Both the position numbers and the translations under genes were made by a program. A stretch of DNA of 64,000 nucleotides from Ovis canadensis. Lineage: Eukaryota; Chordata; Mammalia; Artiodactyla; Bovidae. Under the pieces are notes generated by a model. That model was not told the origin of the DNA. It did no database searches and worked only from the letters and a program-made list of their open reading frames with translations. The stretch's first letter is position 1; each line of letters opens with the position of its first letter. The stretch lies in NCBI RefSeq assembly GCF_042477335.2, contig NC_091262.1, forward strand, positions 13,536,001 through 13,600,000, written 5' to 3'. Positions 1 to 9,799 of this stretch are shown here, in pieces.

Positions 1-688
1 GGTGAAGAACTTCCATTAGGTATAACCCAGTGACATCTCCAGGTCATCTGACTTAATTTGTTAAATGGCTATAGCCTCTTGTTAATCTCCTGGTTGTAGA
101 TCCTGGAGCATCTGATCTTTATTCAAGAACTGCTTACTGAGATAAGATTTAAAAACAAACTCAAAGAGTCCTTTTTGATAACTCAATTAAACCTCTTAGC
201 AATGTAGCATAACCACAAGGAACCATCTCAGAAGTGAGTCTTAGTAAATACAGACCTTAAGTAACATAAATATAACTTAATATTCAGTGAAATGTAACAG
301 ATGCCATAGGCCTGCCATCAGTTTGGTGAGCTTTTCTTTTAGAGCTCCCCAGTATACTCTGAGCTTTCTGTATATGTTAGGAGACAGTCTTTTTCACCTT
401 GATGAGGCTGTTCAGAGCCCAGGTGTCTCCAATTTCTAGAAGGATGAGGCAGAGAGAAAAGAAATATATTTTAATTTTACCCATAGATGCAAGTCACTAA
501 ATTGTTTTAAGCCATCAGTAACTTAAGGAGAAGAGCTTCTTTATATCTGAATACAAAGATTAGACACCAGTAATATGTCAGACAGAAAGTCATGAAAATT
601 ATAGATGTATTTAGCTGTCTATTCAATCTTATATAACCAATCCCTTTTCTGTCATCCCTACCTGATGAATGAGGATGTCAGTGAAAAC
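1..688. other. Unassigned AT-rich sequence
   Basis: No gene, RNA or repeat family was recognised here. There is no long open frame. It continues after the L1 insertion at 703-1467, since the duplicated target joins the two sides. It may be old retroviral DNA related to the ERV-1 remnant downstream, but I could not identify any retroviral motif in it. Confidence 0.4.
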
Positions 689-702
689 GAGTCTCCAAGG
701 AG
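689..702 (+). repeat. Target-site duplication, left copy
   Basis: GAGTCTCCAAGGAG is repeated exactly at 1468-1481, directly after the L1 poly(A) stretch. The pair defines one L1 retrotransposition event. Confidence 0.9.
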
Positions 703-1467
703 AAAAGGGAACTCTCTTACACTGTTGGTGGGAATGCAAATCTAGTACAGCCACTATGGAGAGCAGTGTGGAGATTCCTTAAAAAACTGGAAATAGAACT
801 ACCATATGACCCAGCAATCCCACTGCTGGGCATACACACTGAGGAAACTAGAATTGAAAGAGACACGTGTACCCCAATGTTCATCACAGCATTGTTTATA
901 AGAGCCAAGACATGGAAGCAACCTAGATGTCCATCAGCAGATGAATGGATAAGAAAACTGTGGTACATATGCACAATGGACTATTACTCAGCCATTAAAA
1001 AGAATACATTTGAATCAGTTCTAATGAGGTGGTTGAAACTGGAGCCTATTTTACAGAGTGAAGTAAGCCAGAAAGAAAAACACCAATACAGTATACTAAC
1101 ACATATATATGGAATTTAGAAAGATGGTCATGACCACCCTATATGCGAGACAGCAAGAAAAACACAGACCAGTCTTTTCCACTCTGTGGGCGAGGGTGGG
1201 ATGATTTGAGATAATAGCATTGAAACGTGTATACTATCATATGTGAAGTGGATCGCCAGTCCAGGTTCAATATGTGAGGCAATGTGCTCAGGGCTGGTGC
1301 TCGGGGATGACCCTGAGGGATGCAATAAGGAGGGAGGTGGAAGAGGGGTTCAGGATGGGGAACACATGTACACCCATATCTAACTCGTGTCGATGTATGG
1401 CAAAAACCACTACAATATTGTGAAATAATTTGCCTCTAATTAAAATAAATATTATTTTTAAAAAAAA
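703..1467 (+). mobile_element. 5'-truncated L1 (ORF2 C-terminus plus 3' UTR)
   Basis: The element starts inside ORF2 and encodes the typical L1 C-terminal segment (766-1119), including the cysteine-poor [13 protein letters not shown] stretch and the ending [10 protein letters not shown]-rich 3' UTR and an A-rich tail follow. Exact 14-bp target duplications flank it (689-702 and 1468-1481), so both boundaries are secure. The ORF2 fragment lacks the endonuclease and reverse transcriptase and is not functional. Near-identical 3' ends occur in the L1 copies around 20.8, 31.2 and 43.4 kb, so this is a ruminant L1 subfamily active fairly recently. Confidence 0.92.
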
Positions 1468-1481
1468 GAGTCTCCAAGGAG
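1468..1481 (+). repeat. Target-site duplication, right copy
   Basis: Exact repeat of 689-702, following the L1 poly(A) tail. Confidence 0.9.
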
Positions 1482-2600
1482 CTAATGAAGTTTTTGTTTG
1501 TTTTTTTGTTTGTTTTGGCCAATGTATGCATAACCTGTCCAGCAAAGTGGGTGCCTCAATCACTGGACATTACAGAAAATACATTTTAACCATTTTTTTC
1601 TCCATTGTGAGATTTTAACCTAAAGTCAGGAAAGGCTTTATCTTATCAAATAAAACCGAGGTTTGTCAGGGAGCCAGGAAAAGCCAAGCAGGCATCTTGG
1701 ATTTCCATCCCCTGGCTGTTTGGTTTACAGCCATTGTTTATCCATTTTAAATTCTCTAACGAGGGGTTAATTTTTGTACAAACAGAATTAGTTTTGTCTA
1801 TGTGTGCCATAGTCTGTTATCAAAAGCCACATTCCAAGAAAACTTTGTTCTTCTAACAAAGAGAAAACCATATTCCAGATTGATACCTGCTTATGTTGAC
1901 TGTGAAACAATATTTATTCACTTAGTCAAAGTAACAATAATAGATTTCAAATAGAGTTTAATGTCTTAAGAAACTTGTACCATGCACAAAAGTCTTTTTT
2001 TTTGCTTGCTACAAACCTTTTTTACACTTTCTGTATTTATCACTTCATTTGCCCATTTAGAGAACAGCCACCTGTAAGTTTAGACTTACTTTCGTTTCCT
2101 TTATTATAATATAATTCCATTCCTTATAACTTTTTATTGAAAACACATATCCTACTTTCCTTCAGCAACCATGAACAGTTCATGAACTGTACTTTATATC
2201 ATCATTGAGCAGATTGGTAAACATAAATCACCCTAAGCTATGTTATTTGTAAAAATAGCTTCATAATGTTTATGTTAATTAGATAAATAAACAAACATCA
2301 ATACCAGGTATCACTTCAATGGTGAATATTTCCCAGTTCACACAGCCTGAAATTCATTTTAGTTTAATTTTCTTGAATTTAGAATTGTTTGATGTGTAAG
2401 CATTTAATTCTCTTTAGGCCAATTAAATAGAGCCTTCAGCAGTGTTGTCCAAGGACAGAGATACACACTGAGACAAACATAAATCTGAACAGACAGAAAC
2501 TTCAAAGTTTTCCATTTTCATTTTAACCGGTTTTCTCCAGAGTCTAAAGAGTATCTTGACCATTCACTGTCAAAAATGTCTCTCCTTTTTGTAGCCATAG
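1482..2600. other. Unassigned AT-rich sequence, possibly retroviral
   Basis: No family was recognised. Its position next to the gag remnant of ERV-1 suggests it could be decayed internal sequence of that minus-strand provirus, but no protease, polymerase or integrase motif was found. Confidence 0.3.
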
Positions 2601-2616
2601 TTTCATGGCTAAAATT

Positions 2617-2833
2617 TTAAACCAAAAAGTATTCAAATTGACTCTGATGACAGAGGTAGACTGGCAGATAAGATGTTTTCCCAGTAGGGATTGTCTCTCT
2701 GGGCAGGAAAGGTCTTCTCTTAAAGCAAAGGAAGCCTGTATATAAGCCTGTTTTTAAGCTCTGAAGATCAAATTTATCCCATTTTTTCAAGATACAATTA
2801 CAAAGGGGTGGTTCTGGAAATGTTAGCTCCCAT
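2617..2833 (-). pseudogene. gag matrix remnant of ERV-1
   Basis: On the minus strand an ATG at 2833-2831 opens MGANIS, a start with glycine at position 2, as expected for a myristoylated retroviral matrix protein. A frame change and stop follow within a dozen codons; the neighbouring frame continues with CILKKWDKFDL, matching the equivalent CILKYWDRFD stretch of ERV-2 gag. The ATG is directly preceded by a pyrimidine-rich tract ending in CAG. The reading frame is broken and no function is expected. Confidence 0.65.
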
Positions 2834-4053
2834 CTGTAAGAGACCAAAAAGGTGACCCCTAGTGCCATGGCTTTTTTTTTCTACTGGATGCATCCCTCCC
2901 TGCTCTAGATGGCGGTGGAGACAGGTCTTCCACCTAAGCTTCCTTCCCTGGCTGGAGTTAACCTGTCTCTTACCAATGCAGGTGTCCCACTAGTCCCCTT
3001 CCCAGTTCTACTACCAGAGTGGGTGGAAATGCATTAGAGGTAGATCTGATGGCATCCCAGATTGATGTCCAGTTCCTCAACAATAAAAATCTTTGCCTGA
3101 TTTTAGCTCCTCCTCTGATTCCACCCTGGGTGATATGTGATAGGAAGAGGTGGCAAAGGACCAGCCAGTGAGGAAAAAGTGATTGTTGTTCTAGAGCTGT
3201 TAGGGAAAATCCTGCCAGTTCATTTCCAGAGATTCCACAGAAAGAATATCTAAGGAGTTGAGAGAAAATTCTCCAGAGAGCCTCCTCTGGTCCACTAAGA
3301 GCCAACGTTGCCAAAGGACGAAGCCCATTGCACTTCCAATCTGACCAGATCCTAGGATCCCCAACCTGTGTCCTCAGAAATCTCATGGTCACCAGCAGTG
3401 CTTCCATACATATAGACCAAGACACAGCTGTGACAAGGACTCACTTTCACGTCACTGGCCTCTGAAGCAGGCAGCTAAGAGAGCAGTCTCTAGTCTGAGA
3501 GACATTCCAGGAGCCAGAGCTCCATGCAGCTCATGAATGTGCTCCTGTCTGCAGTGCATGAAAAGACAACCCAGGTGTAACATTTGCCTTCTAGCAAGAT
3601 GAGGTGCTTCATGAATGTCCATCCAAATTTAGGGTCTAAGGTAGAGTACACAGTAACAGCATGGAATGCAAGTCCCTTGAAAGTCTATGATTCAACAGAT
3701 TAGGTTAGTAGTTTCAATTCCCCAGGCAATTATGAAATTGTCAAAGATGGCCAAGAAAGAAAAGTTGAATCCACATGCCTCACCCACTTCTGGCCACCCC
3801 CTTTGCAGGGATATTGGATGACTCTTGGCATTGACAAGTCGGTATAAACCCCTGACAGTCTCGCCTTTGGTGGCTGCCCTCACTCATTATGAGGTGCCAT
3901 GGAACCACAAAGCTGGGCTCTACTCTCACTTCACACTTGTTTTGTGTGTCTCTGGCTTTCAATCACAGGCACATCATAGAGTTAAAGAAAAGTAGAAAAC
4001 TTGTTTACTAGGAGTACAAAAGAACTAGAGTTCCAAATGTCCTTACCTTGAAG

Positions 4054-4071
4054 ATTCCGAGCGAGACCCCA
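4054..4071 (-). promoter_or_regulatory. ERV-1 primer-binding site, tRNA-Pro-like
   Basis: Minus-strand TGGGGTCTCGCTCGGAAT lies three bases inside the LTR. By eye it matches the proline-tRNA primer site of gammaretrovirus-like elements at 14 of 18 positions. ERV-2 has a corresponding site with the same three-base spacing. Confidence 0.65.
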
Positions 4072-4074
4072 AAA

Positions 4075-4610
4075 TGATAGCTTATGGTGAATGGTGAAGA
4101 GTGTTTCTGGATTAAGAGTCCCAGAAGGAGAAGCTTTAACTCTGGGACCAGACAGTCTCAGTCACTTAGAGCTTTGTGTAGATTTTATTTAAAGTGAAAG
4201 TGACCAAAAAGTCTTCTGACATAGACATCAGAAGGGGGCAGGAGGGTACCTGCCTTACTAATTTAAGCAGGGCCTTATATATTTCTAAACTAGCTGCTGA
4301 GAATACAAAAAAAAAAAAAAAAACCTCAAGGCTGTGAGCATTTTGCTCAGACACTTCCCTGTCATGTACATCCTGGGATAACATCAACATGAGATCAGCC
4401 AGAAGGAACAGGTTAACCCAGAGTTCAAGACTATGGAAGTTTTTACCCAGACCTTCTCCCATATCACACATCAAAAGTTCAAGAAAAGGCATGTCCTGAA
4501 ACATGAGATACTGCTACCTTCAAGGCCTACATGTATAAGGCAAAAGAATGTGAAAAAGAAAGAATGTTCACCTCCTTCTTAAAATGACCTTAAACTTGGA
4601 TTCCATATCA
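4075..4610 (-). repeat. ERV-1 5' LTR
   Basis: The segment begins TG next to the primer site and ends CA at 4609-4610, immediately before tandem-array sequence. It shares the motif CATCAGAAGGGGGCAG with the ERV-2 LTRs (4208-4223 versus 6116 and 15076 areas), showing a related but distinct LTR subfamily. A poly(A)/poly(T) run lies at 4309-4323. Confidence 0.7.
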
Positions 4611-5956
4611 ACCTGCCTAAGTTGGCTCTCTGAAAGTCATCTGAGAGTACAGTCTCACCTAATCAGGGTACTAACAGGTATGGCAGTCAGCACTCAAAAG
4701 CATGACCCCCTGACCTCTTTTCTCATGGAATGATACAGTGTGTCTTAGGGGTATCTTTACAAAACTGTAAAAATGCAGGGGAAAAATGTAATAGTGAACC
4801 TGTAAATCGGAAACACAGTATTTTCTCCCTATGAAAGCTGAATAACTGTAACCACAAACCTACTCCCCCCTTCAAAAAAATACTGCTTCATTTTTTCTCT
4901 TCATTGCAGCAAGAAATGTGGTCAAGTATTTGAGTTTTCCGAAAGTGACAGGCTTCTTGCCACTTATTGCTGTGAACTCATCTGACAATACCGTTTCCCC
5001 TAATCAAATTAATAACTTGTATAGAAGTCAATACTCATAGAACACTCTTCCCTTACATCCTTTGTCAAGGAATGGTACAGTGTATCCTATGTGTGTCTCT
5101 ATACAACTGTGAAACAGACAGGAAGCATACTTTCATGAAACTGGGTATTGGGGTCTTATAGTAAAAAAAGCTTTTTCCACCTGTGAAAGCTAGATAGTTT
5201 CAGCTCAAAACCTGCCAGAAAAACACACTCGTTCATTTTTCTCTTCATTAAAATAACAGCTTTGACCAAGTTTTTGAGTTTTGTGGCAGAAACAGGCTTC
5301 TTGCTTCTACTTGCTGGGATGTTAGCTGATAGTACAGTTTAACCTAATCAGGGTAGCAAGCGGTACGACAGTTGAAACTCACACAGCACTCTCCCCTGAC
5401 CTCTTTTTTTTTTTTTAATGAAATTGTACAGTGTGTCCAAAGTGTCCTTTCTCAAAGCTCTGAACATGCAAAGAAACCTGTTTTGTGTACCTGGAAATTG
5501 GGACCTGATGGTAAAAATAGTATTTTCCCACTGTAAAAGCTGGGTATTGTAATGACACCTGCCAGAAAAGCTCACTGCTTCATTTCTTCCTTCATTACAG
5601 CAAAAGCTTTCACCAAGTATTTGCGTTTTCTGAAAGTACCAGGCTGTTTGCCGCTTCTTACTGAGAAGCCATCTGACAGTACAGTTTCACCTTATTAGAG
5701 TAGCAACTGGTATGGAAGCGAACACTCAAAGAACACTCTCCTCTGACCTCTTTTCTCATGAAATGGTACACTGTATCCTAGGAATGTCTTTACACAACAC
5801 AGAAACTGCAGTGAAGCTTTTTTTTTTTTTTTTCAGAACTTGCTTTTTGGGGTCTGATGGCAAAAAAAAAAAAAAACAAAACAGTATTTTTCCCAGTTTA
5901 AGTTCGATAGTTGCAACTATCGATAGAAGCACACTGGTTAATTTTTCTCTTCTTTG
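4611..5956. repeat. Tandem array of ~340-bp monomers, segment 1
   Basis: The recurring anchor CTGACAGTACAGTTTCACC (with changes) occurs at 4641, 4982, 5326 and 5673, giving periods of 341, 344 and 347 bp. The rest of the unit also recurs in order: TGAAAGAAACAGGCTGCTTG, CTCTCCCCTGACCTC, TCATGGAATGGTACAGTG, TGCCAGAAAAACACACTGG. Monomers are visibly diverged from one another. I do not recognise the unit as a known satellite. The segment ends where ERV-2 inserted, and the interrupted unit resumes at 15692. Confidence 0.88.
5953..5956. repeat. ERV-2 target duplication (TTTG), left
   Basis: TTTG flanks both LTR ends (5953-5956 and 15688-15691). A 4-bp duplication is the length typical of gammaretrovirus-like integrases. 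Confidence 0.8.
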
Positions 5957-6785
5957 TGAAAGGTTGTTGTTGAATCACACAAAGACGCCAGGATTTTTGG
6001 TCCCGGGAGGAGAAGAATTTAATCGGGGGCCAGAAACGAGGCTTGATCACTCAGAGCTTTTGTGTAATAAAATACTATTAAATATAAAGGAGATAGAGAA
6101 ATTTTTGACATAGGCATCAGAAGGGGGCAGAAAGAGTTTCCCCCTGTTAGTCTTCAGCTAGATGTTATATAGTCACCAGCAGTCTGTTAATGAAAGAATG
6201 TCTTAAAACTCAGAATGGCACCAGGCCCCTCACCCATAAGATGCATTTTGGGATAATCTTGGTACCAAATGGTTCATCCTGGGGCCATAAAATGATTAAC
6301 TTGAATCTTGAAGAAGAAAAATAATAATGATAAAATAAAATAAAATAAAATAAAATAAAATAAAGAAGAATCTTGAAGAAGGGCAAATCACCATACAAAT
6401 AGCTTCATGTGCATAGACAAGAGGGACTATCAGAGTATAACTTACTAGTTTGTCAAATAGATTCTGAGCCAAAAGGCGGAACCAACTTGAAGACAGAGTT
6501 TGGGGTAAATGTATAGTACATTAGCATAGCTTAAGACAAACATTTTCATAAGAAAAATACATTGGTTATCTCTAGGTTTGAGAATAGTTAACTTCAGGTG
6601 AAACCAGGTGTCATTATGGCAACACAGCATTTTAAGAGAAACCTCCTTTTAAATTTCTATAGAGAAGGAAAAAATACTGCTAATTTGTTTCCTCCTGCTG
6701 CTTAAGAGAGATAAAAAATGTCTGACACTTGCAGGCTATTTCCTCCATTTGGAGACCCCGGGCCTTCCTGCCTGTTACCCTCTCA
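5957..6785 (-). repeat. ERV-2 3' LTR
   Basis: Starts TGAAAGGTTGTTG and ends CTCA (plus-strand reading), aligned along its length with the 14917-15687 copy. It is 829 bp against 771 bp; the excess is explained mainly by a 65-bp A-rich insertion at 6317-6381 flanked by a repeated GAATCTTGAAGAAG. Confidence 0.92.
6303..6381. repeat. A-rich (ATAAA)n insertion with flanking 14-bp direct repeats
   Basis: GAATCTTGAAGAAG occurs at 6303-6316 and 6368-6381, with only A-rich sequence and (ATAAA)n between. The other LTR has one copy and no insert (near 15270). This resembles a retrotransposed poly(A) tail with its target duplication; replication slippage is the alternative. Confidence 0.7.
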
Positions 6786-6804
6786 TTTTCCCCCTCTTCT
6801 TTTA
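6786..6804 (-). promoter_or_regulatory. ERV-2 polypurine tract
   Basis: On the minus strand the sequence ending AAAGAAGAGGGGGAAAA lies directly upstream of the 3' LTR, where plus-strand DNA synthesis is primed in retroviruses. Confidence 0.8.
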
Positions 6805-6915
6805 GGAGAATTATGTTGCCTAGGGAAAAGGGGCATCATTTTTGTTTCATAACTGTTTTTAAGCTGGGAAGGGGAACTGTCTCTAAATTGGTGAGGCAAC
6901 ATATTTTCCTAATCT

Positions 6916-8235
6916 TCATATTGAGGATATCTGATCCAGGGGCCCCAAATAGTAGTTGGAGGCAGTTGCAGTAGTAGCAGGAATTTGAGCAAGCATTTGT
7001 AACTTAAAAGCTTTCATGCAGCTAGAAATAAATCCAGTTATACAGTTACAGAGGTAGGGATCAAACAGCAAAAACAAAACAATCGGAATTATTGTAATTA
7101 AGATAGTTGTCCACTGTGGGGAACTAGTTAACATCTCTCAAAGTGAGGCAATTGAGGCTTCAGGAGTATCCATGGCCCCAATCATCTTGTTCACGTGTTT
7201 AGTAAAATGAGTAACATTTGTGTTCATATCAGGTATATATGTACAGCTCTGGGTGTGAATAATGTCACACGTTCTTCCTTGTGCATCTGTCAGAATATCT
7301 AAAGCCAATCTGTTTCGTAAAACCACCTTTTTAATTTGTGTTTATCATTAAGAGCTGAAATAGGCTTTTGAGAATCTTGTAATGTCTGTTGAGTAAAATT
7401 AGTCAAAACATCCACTCATACCATAACATCTGTAGTTCCCAAAAAGGGAACAAACACTGTAGCCAAATATTCATACTAGTGAAATACAGACCTTGTCCAC
7501 CAAGTTTTAAGGTGGAGTAAATTAGCAGGCTCTTCTGGAAGCTCTGAAAATATAAATCTGTGAGTAAAGGCTAGACCCAGGGGGTATCTCCCTCTCCAAC
7601 CAGGGGGAAACCATGTCCATAGCTAAGAGCCACATATCTAATAAGTCCCGTTTGGAGCAAGCCAGCATGACTGAGATATCCAGTCCCAATTAGTGCCTGG
7701 CCAGACAAAGGGAGGACCTGAACTGGGGTTGGAAAACATGGAAATGATTATGTTGTATATTTCCTGAGGCAAAAATCTCAATCGTTTTTAATCATTTTAA
7801 TTAAGTTGTTGGCTAAAAAACCATAAGATCTAGACCTATTTGCCTTATGTGTAGCAAAATAGTCATTGAACCGAGACAATGTATAATCAAAATTAAAAGT
7901 CACATTATGTCTATAGTTAAAGTGCAAAGTGTTGCATCAGTCCATTTTAGGGTTGGTAGATGTCATCAGATGAAAAGAGGCATCACCTGTGATTGTTATC
8001 GAAGGTATTTACAGACGTGGAGAACGTCTTTTCCTTGAAGTGGAGATGTCCACCACCGGAAGCCTTCCACTGATGAAGAGGGGAATGGTCCACAGACCCA
8101 GCAGTTAGACCAATTGTGAAATGTAGTGCAGGAGTGAGCCCAGAACAGGAAGGCATTGTCTTGAGGATCAAACGTCAGACTCAGGATATTTGGAGTCAGC
8201 AGTAGTAAGCTCACATAGGTTATCAGGCCCATCTG
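6916..8235 (-). pseudogene. env remnant of ERV-2 (surface and fusion subunits)
   Basis: A minus-strand ATG near 8232 opens a hydrophobic, signal-peptide-like start, followed by NWSNCWVCG, a CxxC motif near the start of the surface subunit. Farther on (7326-7138) a conserved fusion-subunit block contains LDILTDAQGRTC, the region usually called the immunosuppressive-like segment. In it, the disulfide motif expected as C-x6-C-C reads C-x6-S-C. A hydrophobic membrane segment followed by a short tail containing FKLQMLAQ lies at about 7115-6950. The middle is interrupted by stops and frame changes, so no full envelope protein can be made. The start lies about 50 bp past the end of the integrase frame. 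Confidence 0.8.
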
Positions 8236-8284
8236 AAAAGTACAAAGTCAGAGCATAGAAAGTAAAGACATAAAAAGATGTCAC

Positions 8285-9570
8285 TTAGTTTTGGTCAGGG
8301 TACCACCTCTTAACTCGAGTGTGATGTACCCATGAATCAATTTTTGGCAATTTGACAGCTGTAGGAGAAGAAAGAATAACCTTGTAAGGGCCTTTCCAGA
8401 GGGGCTTGAGGGACGGGCTCCCAGATCCCAATGTTTTTATGAGGACCTTAGTTTTGGGGTGAAATAGAGGCTTGCTTGACTCAGAGGTGGGGTCAGGAGT
8501 CAGCTCCCTGAGTTTTATTAATATCTGTTGAAAAGCTGAGAGCTGAGTTACATAACTAGTCAATTTTAAGGCTTTAGGGTCTATAACAATGTCTATGCAT
8601 AAGAAAAGCCTTTTATAAATACATTTAAAGGGGGACAGTCCCTCCTTTTGGGGGGCAGTTTGCACCCTCATTAAAGCTATGGGTAGGAATTTAATCCAAT
8701 TGTCTTGTGTCTCTTGGGTTAATTTGTGCAGAAGTCTTTTGATAATGTCATTAGCTTTCTTAACCTTTTTTGAGAATTGGGGTCCCCAGGAACAATGTAA
8801 GTGATATTTTATTTCTAGAGCTTTAGATACCCCCTGAATTATAGCAGCTTTAAAGGCAGAGCCATTGTCACTTTGAAGGTTCAGTGGCAGCCCAAACCTG
8901 GGGATAATTTCATGGATTAAAATCTTTATTATGACTTATTTAGCCTGTTCACTGCTGCTGCTGTTGCTGCTAAGTCGCTTCAGTCGTGTCCGACTCTGTG
9001 CAACCCCATTGATGGCAGCACACCAGGCTTCCCCGTCCCTGGGATTCTCCAGGCAAGAACACTGGAGTGGGTTGCCATTTCCTTCTCGAATGCATGAAAA
9101 TGAAAAGTGAAAGCGAAGTCGCTCAGTCGTGTCCAACTCTTAGTGACCCCATGGACTTCAGCCCACCAGGCTCCTTCGTCCATGGGATTTTCCAGGCAAG
9201 AGTACTGGAGTGGGGTGCCATTGCCTTCTCCGGCCTGTACGCTATGACAGGGAAAAACCTCAATCCATCCAGTAAAAGTATCTACCCAAACTTGAAAGCA
9301 AGAATATCCATTAGCTCTTGGCATATGAGTAAGATGAATTTCTCAGTCTTCTTTAGGATACTTTTCACTATGTTGTAATCTAGATTTTGTAAGTTTTTCA
9401 GTCTTTGGGTTATTTTTTTCACAAATCTCACACTTTTTGATAATATTTTTTAAAGTTTTCATTACATTTTTACCTTTAAACAAATGAGAAGCCATTTGGT
9501 AAGTACTCTCTGAACCCAAATGAAAACTCTGATGTAAACCTTTTAAGAATTTTTCATTGAGCATTTTCAG
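8285..9570 (-). pseudogene. Integrase region of ERV-2 pol, split by a SINE
   Basis: Minus-strand order: zinc-binding region (9564-9343) with an H...H arrangement and the pair CEIC; core start VWVDTFTGW (about 9295-9265) with the first catalytic Asp; Bov-A2 insertion; then LQSDNGS (about 8880) with the second Asp; then [12 protein letters not shown] (about 8790-8755), where the expected catalytic Glu position reads Lys; and a C-terminal domain (8671-8285) ending in GPYKVILSS and VHHTRVKRW. The SINE, frame changes and the Glu-to-Lys change show it is inactive. Confidence 0.85.
8942..9240 (-). mobile_element. Bov-A2 SINE in ERV-2 integrase
   Basis: A dimer of Bov-A units on the minus strand with the (GCT)n-type end at 8952-8972 and two TCCAGGCAAGA(A/G)NACTGGAGTG copies. 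Flanking GCCTGTTC (8942-8949) and GCCTGTAC (9233-9240) look like a target duplication with one mismatch. It splits the integrase core. Confidence 0.88.
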
Positions 9571-9799
9571 GAATTATTAATTGTCTATCCTTGGACTGTA
9601 ACCATCTTTTATCAGTAATCATTGTTCCTCATTTTTCATATCTAATTTTTTTCCAGTATATTGTTGTTTTTCCTGTTTCACAGGACCTGTCCAGATCAAA
9701 GGAGTCTGCAGTGAAGGGGTTTCCTAAAGTGTCACTTTTTTGGCTTGACAGTCAGCCAGCTGATTACCTTTCACTACTTTACTCCCATCCTTGTTGTGC

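Larger units (their letters stand above)
2601..4610 (-). mobile_element. ERV-1: 5' end of a class I endogenous retrovirus
   Basis: Read on the minus strand this is LTR (4610-4075), proline-type primer site (4071-4054), a leader of about 1.2 kb, and the beginning of gag (from 2833). The leader and gag start are clearly related to those of ERV-2 at 13.8-14.9 kb; for example both contain CCTCTGGTCCACTAAGAGCC (3284-3303 and 14308-14327). The partner 3' LTR is not recognisable in the window, so the left limit is approximate. The element abuts the first monomer of the ~340-bp tandem array at 4611. Confidence 0.75.

Noticed and set aside
4641-5690. CRISPR-like direct repeats
   Set aside because: The organism is a mammal, and repeats are full ~340-bp tandem units without unique spacers.
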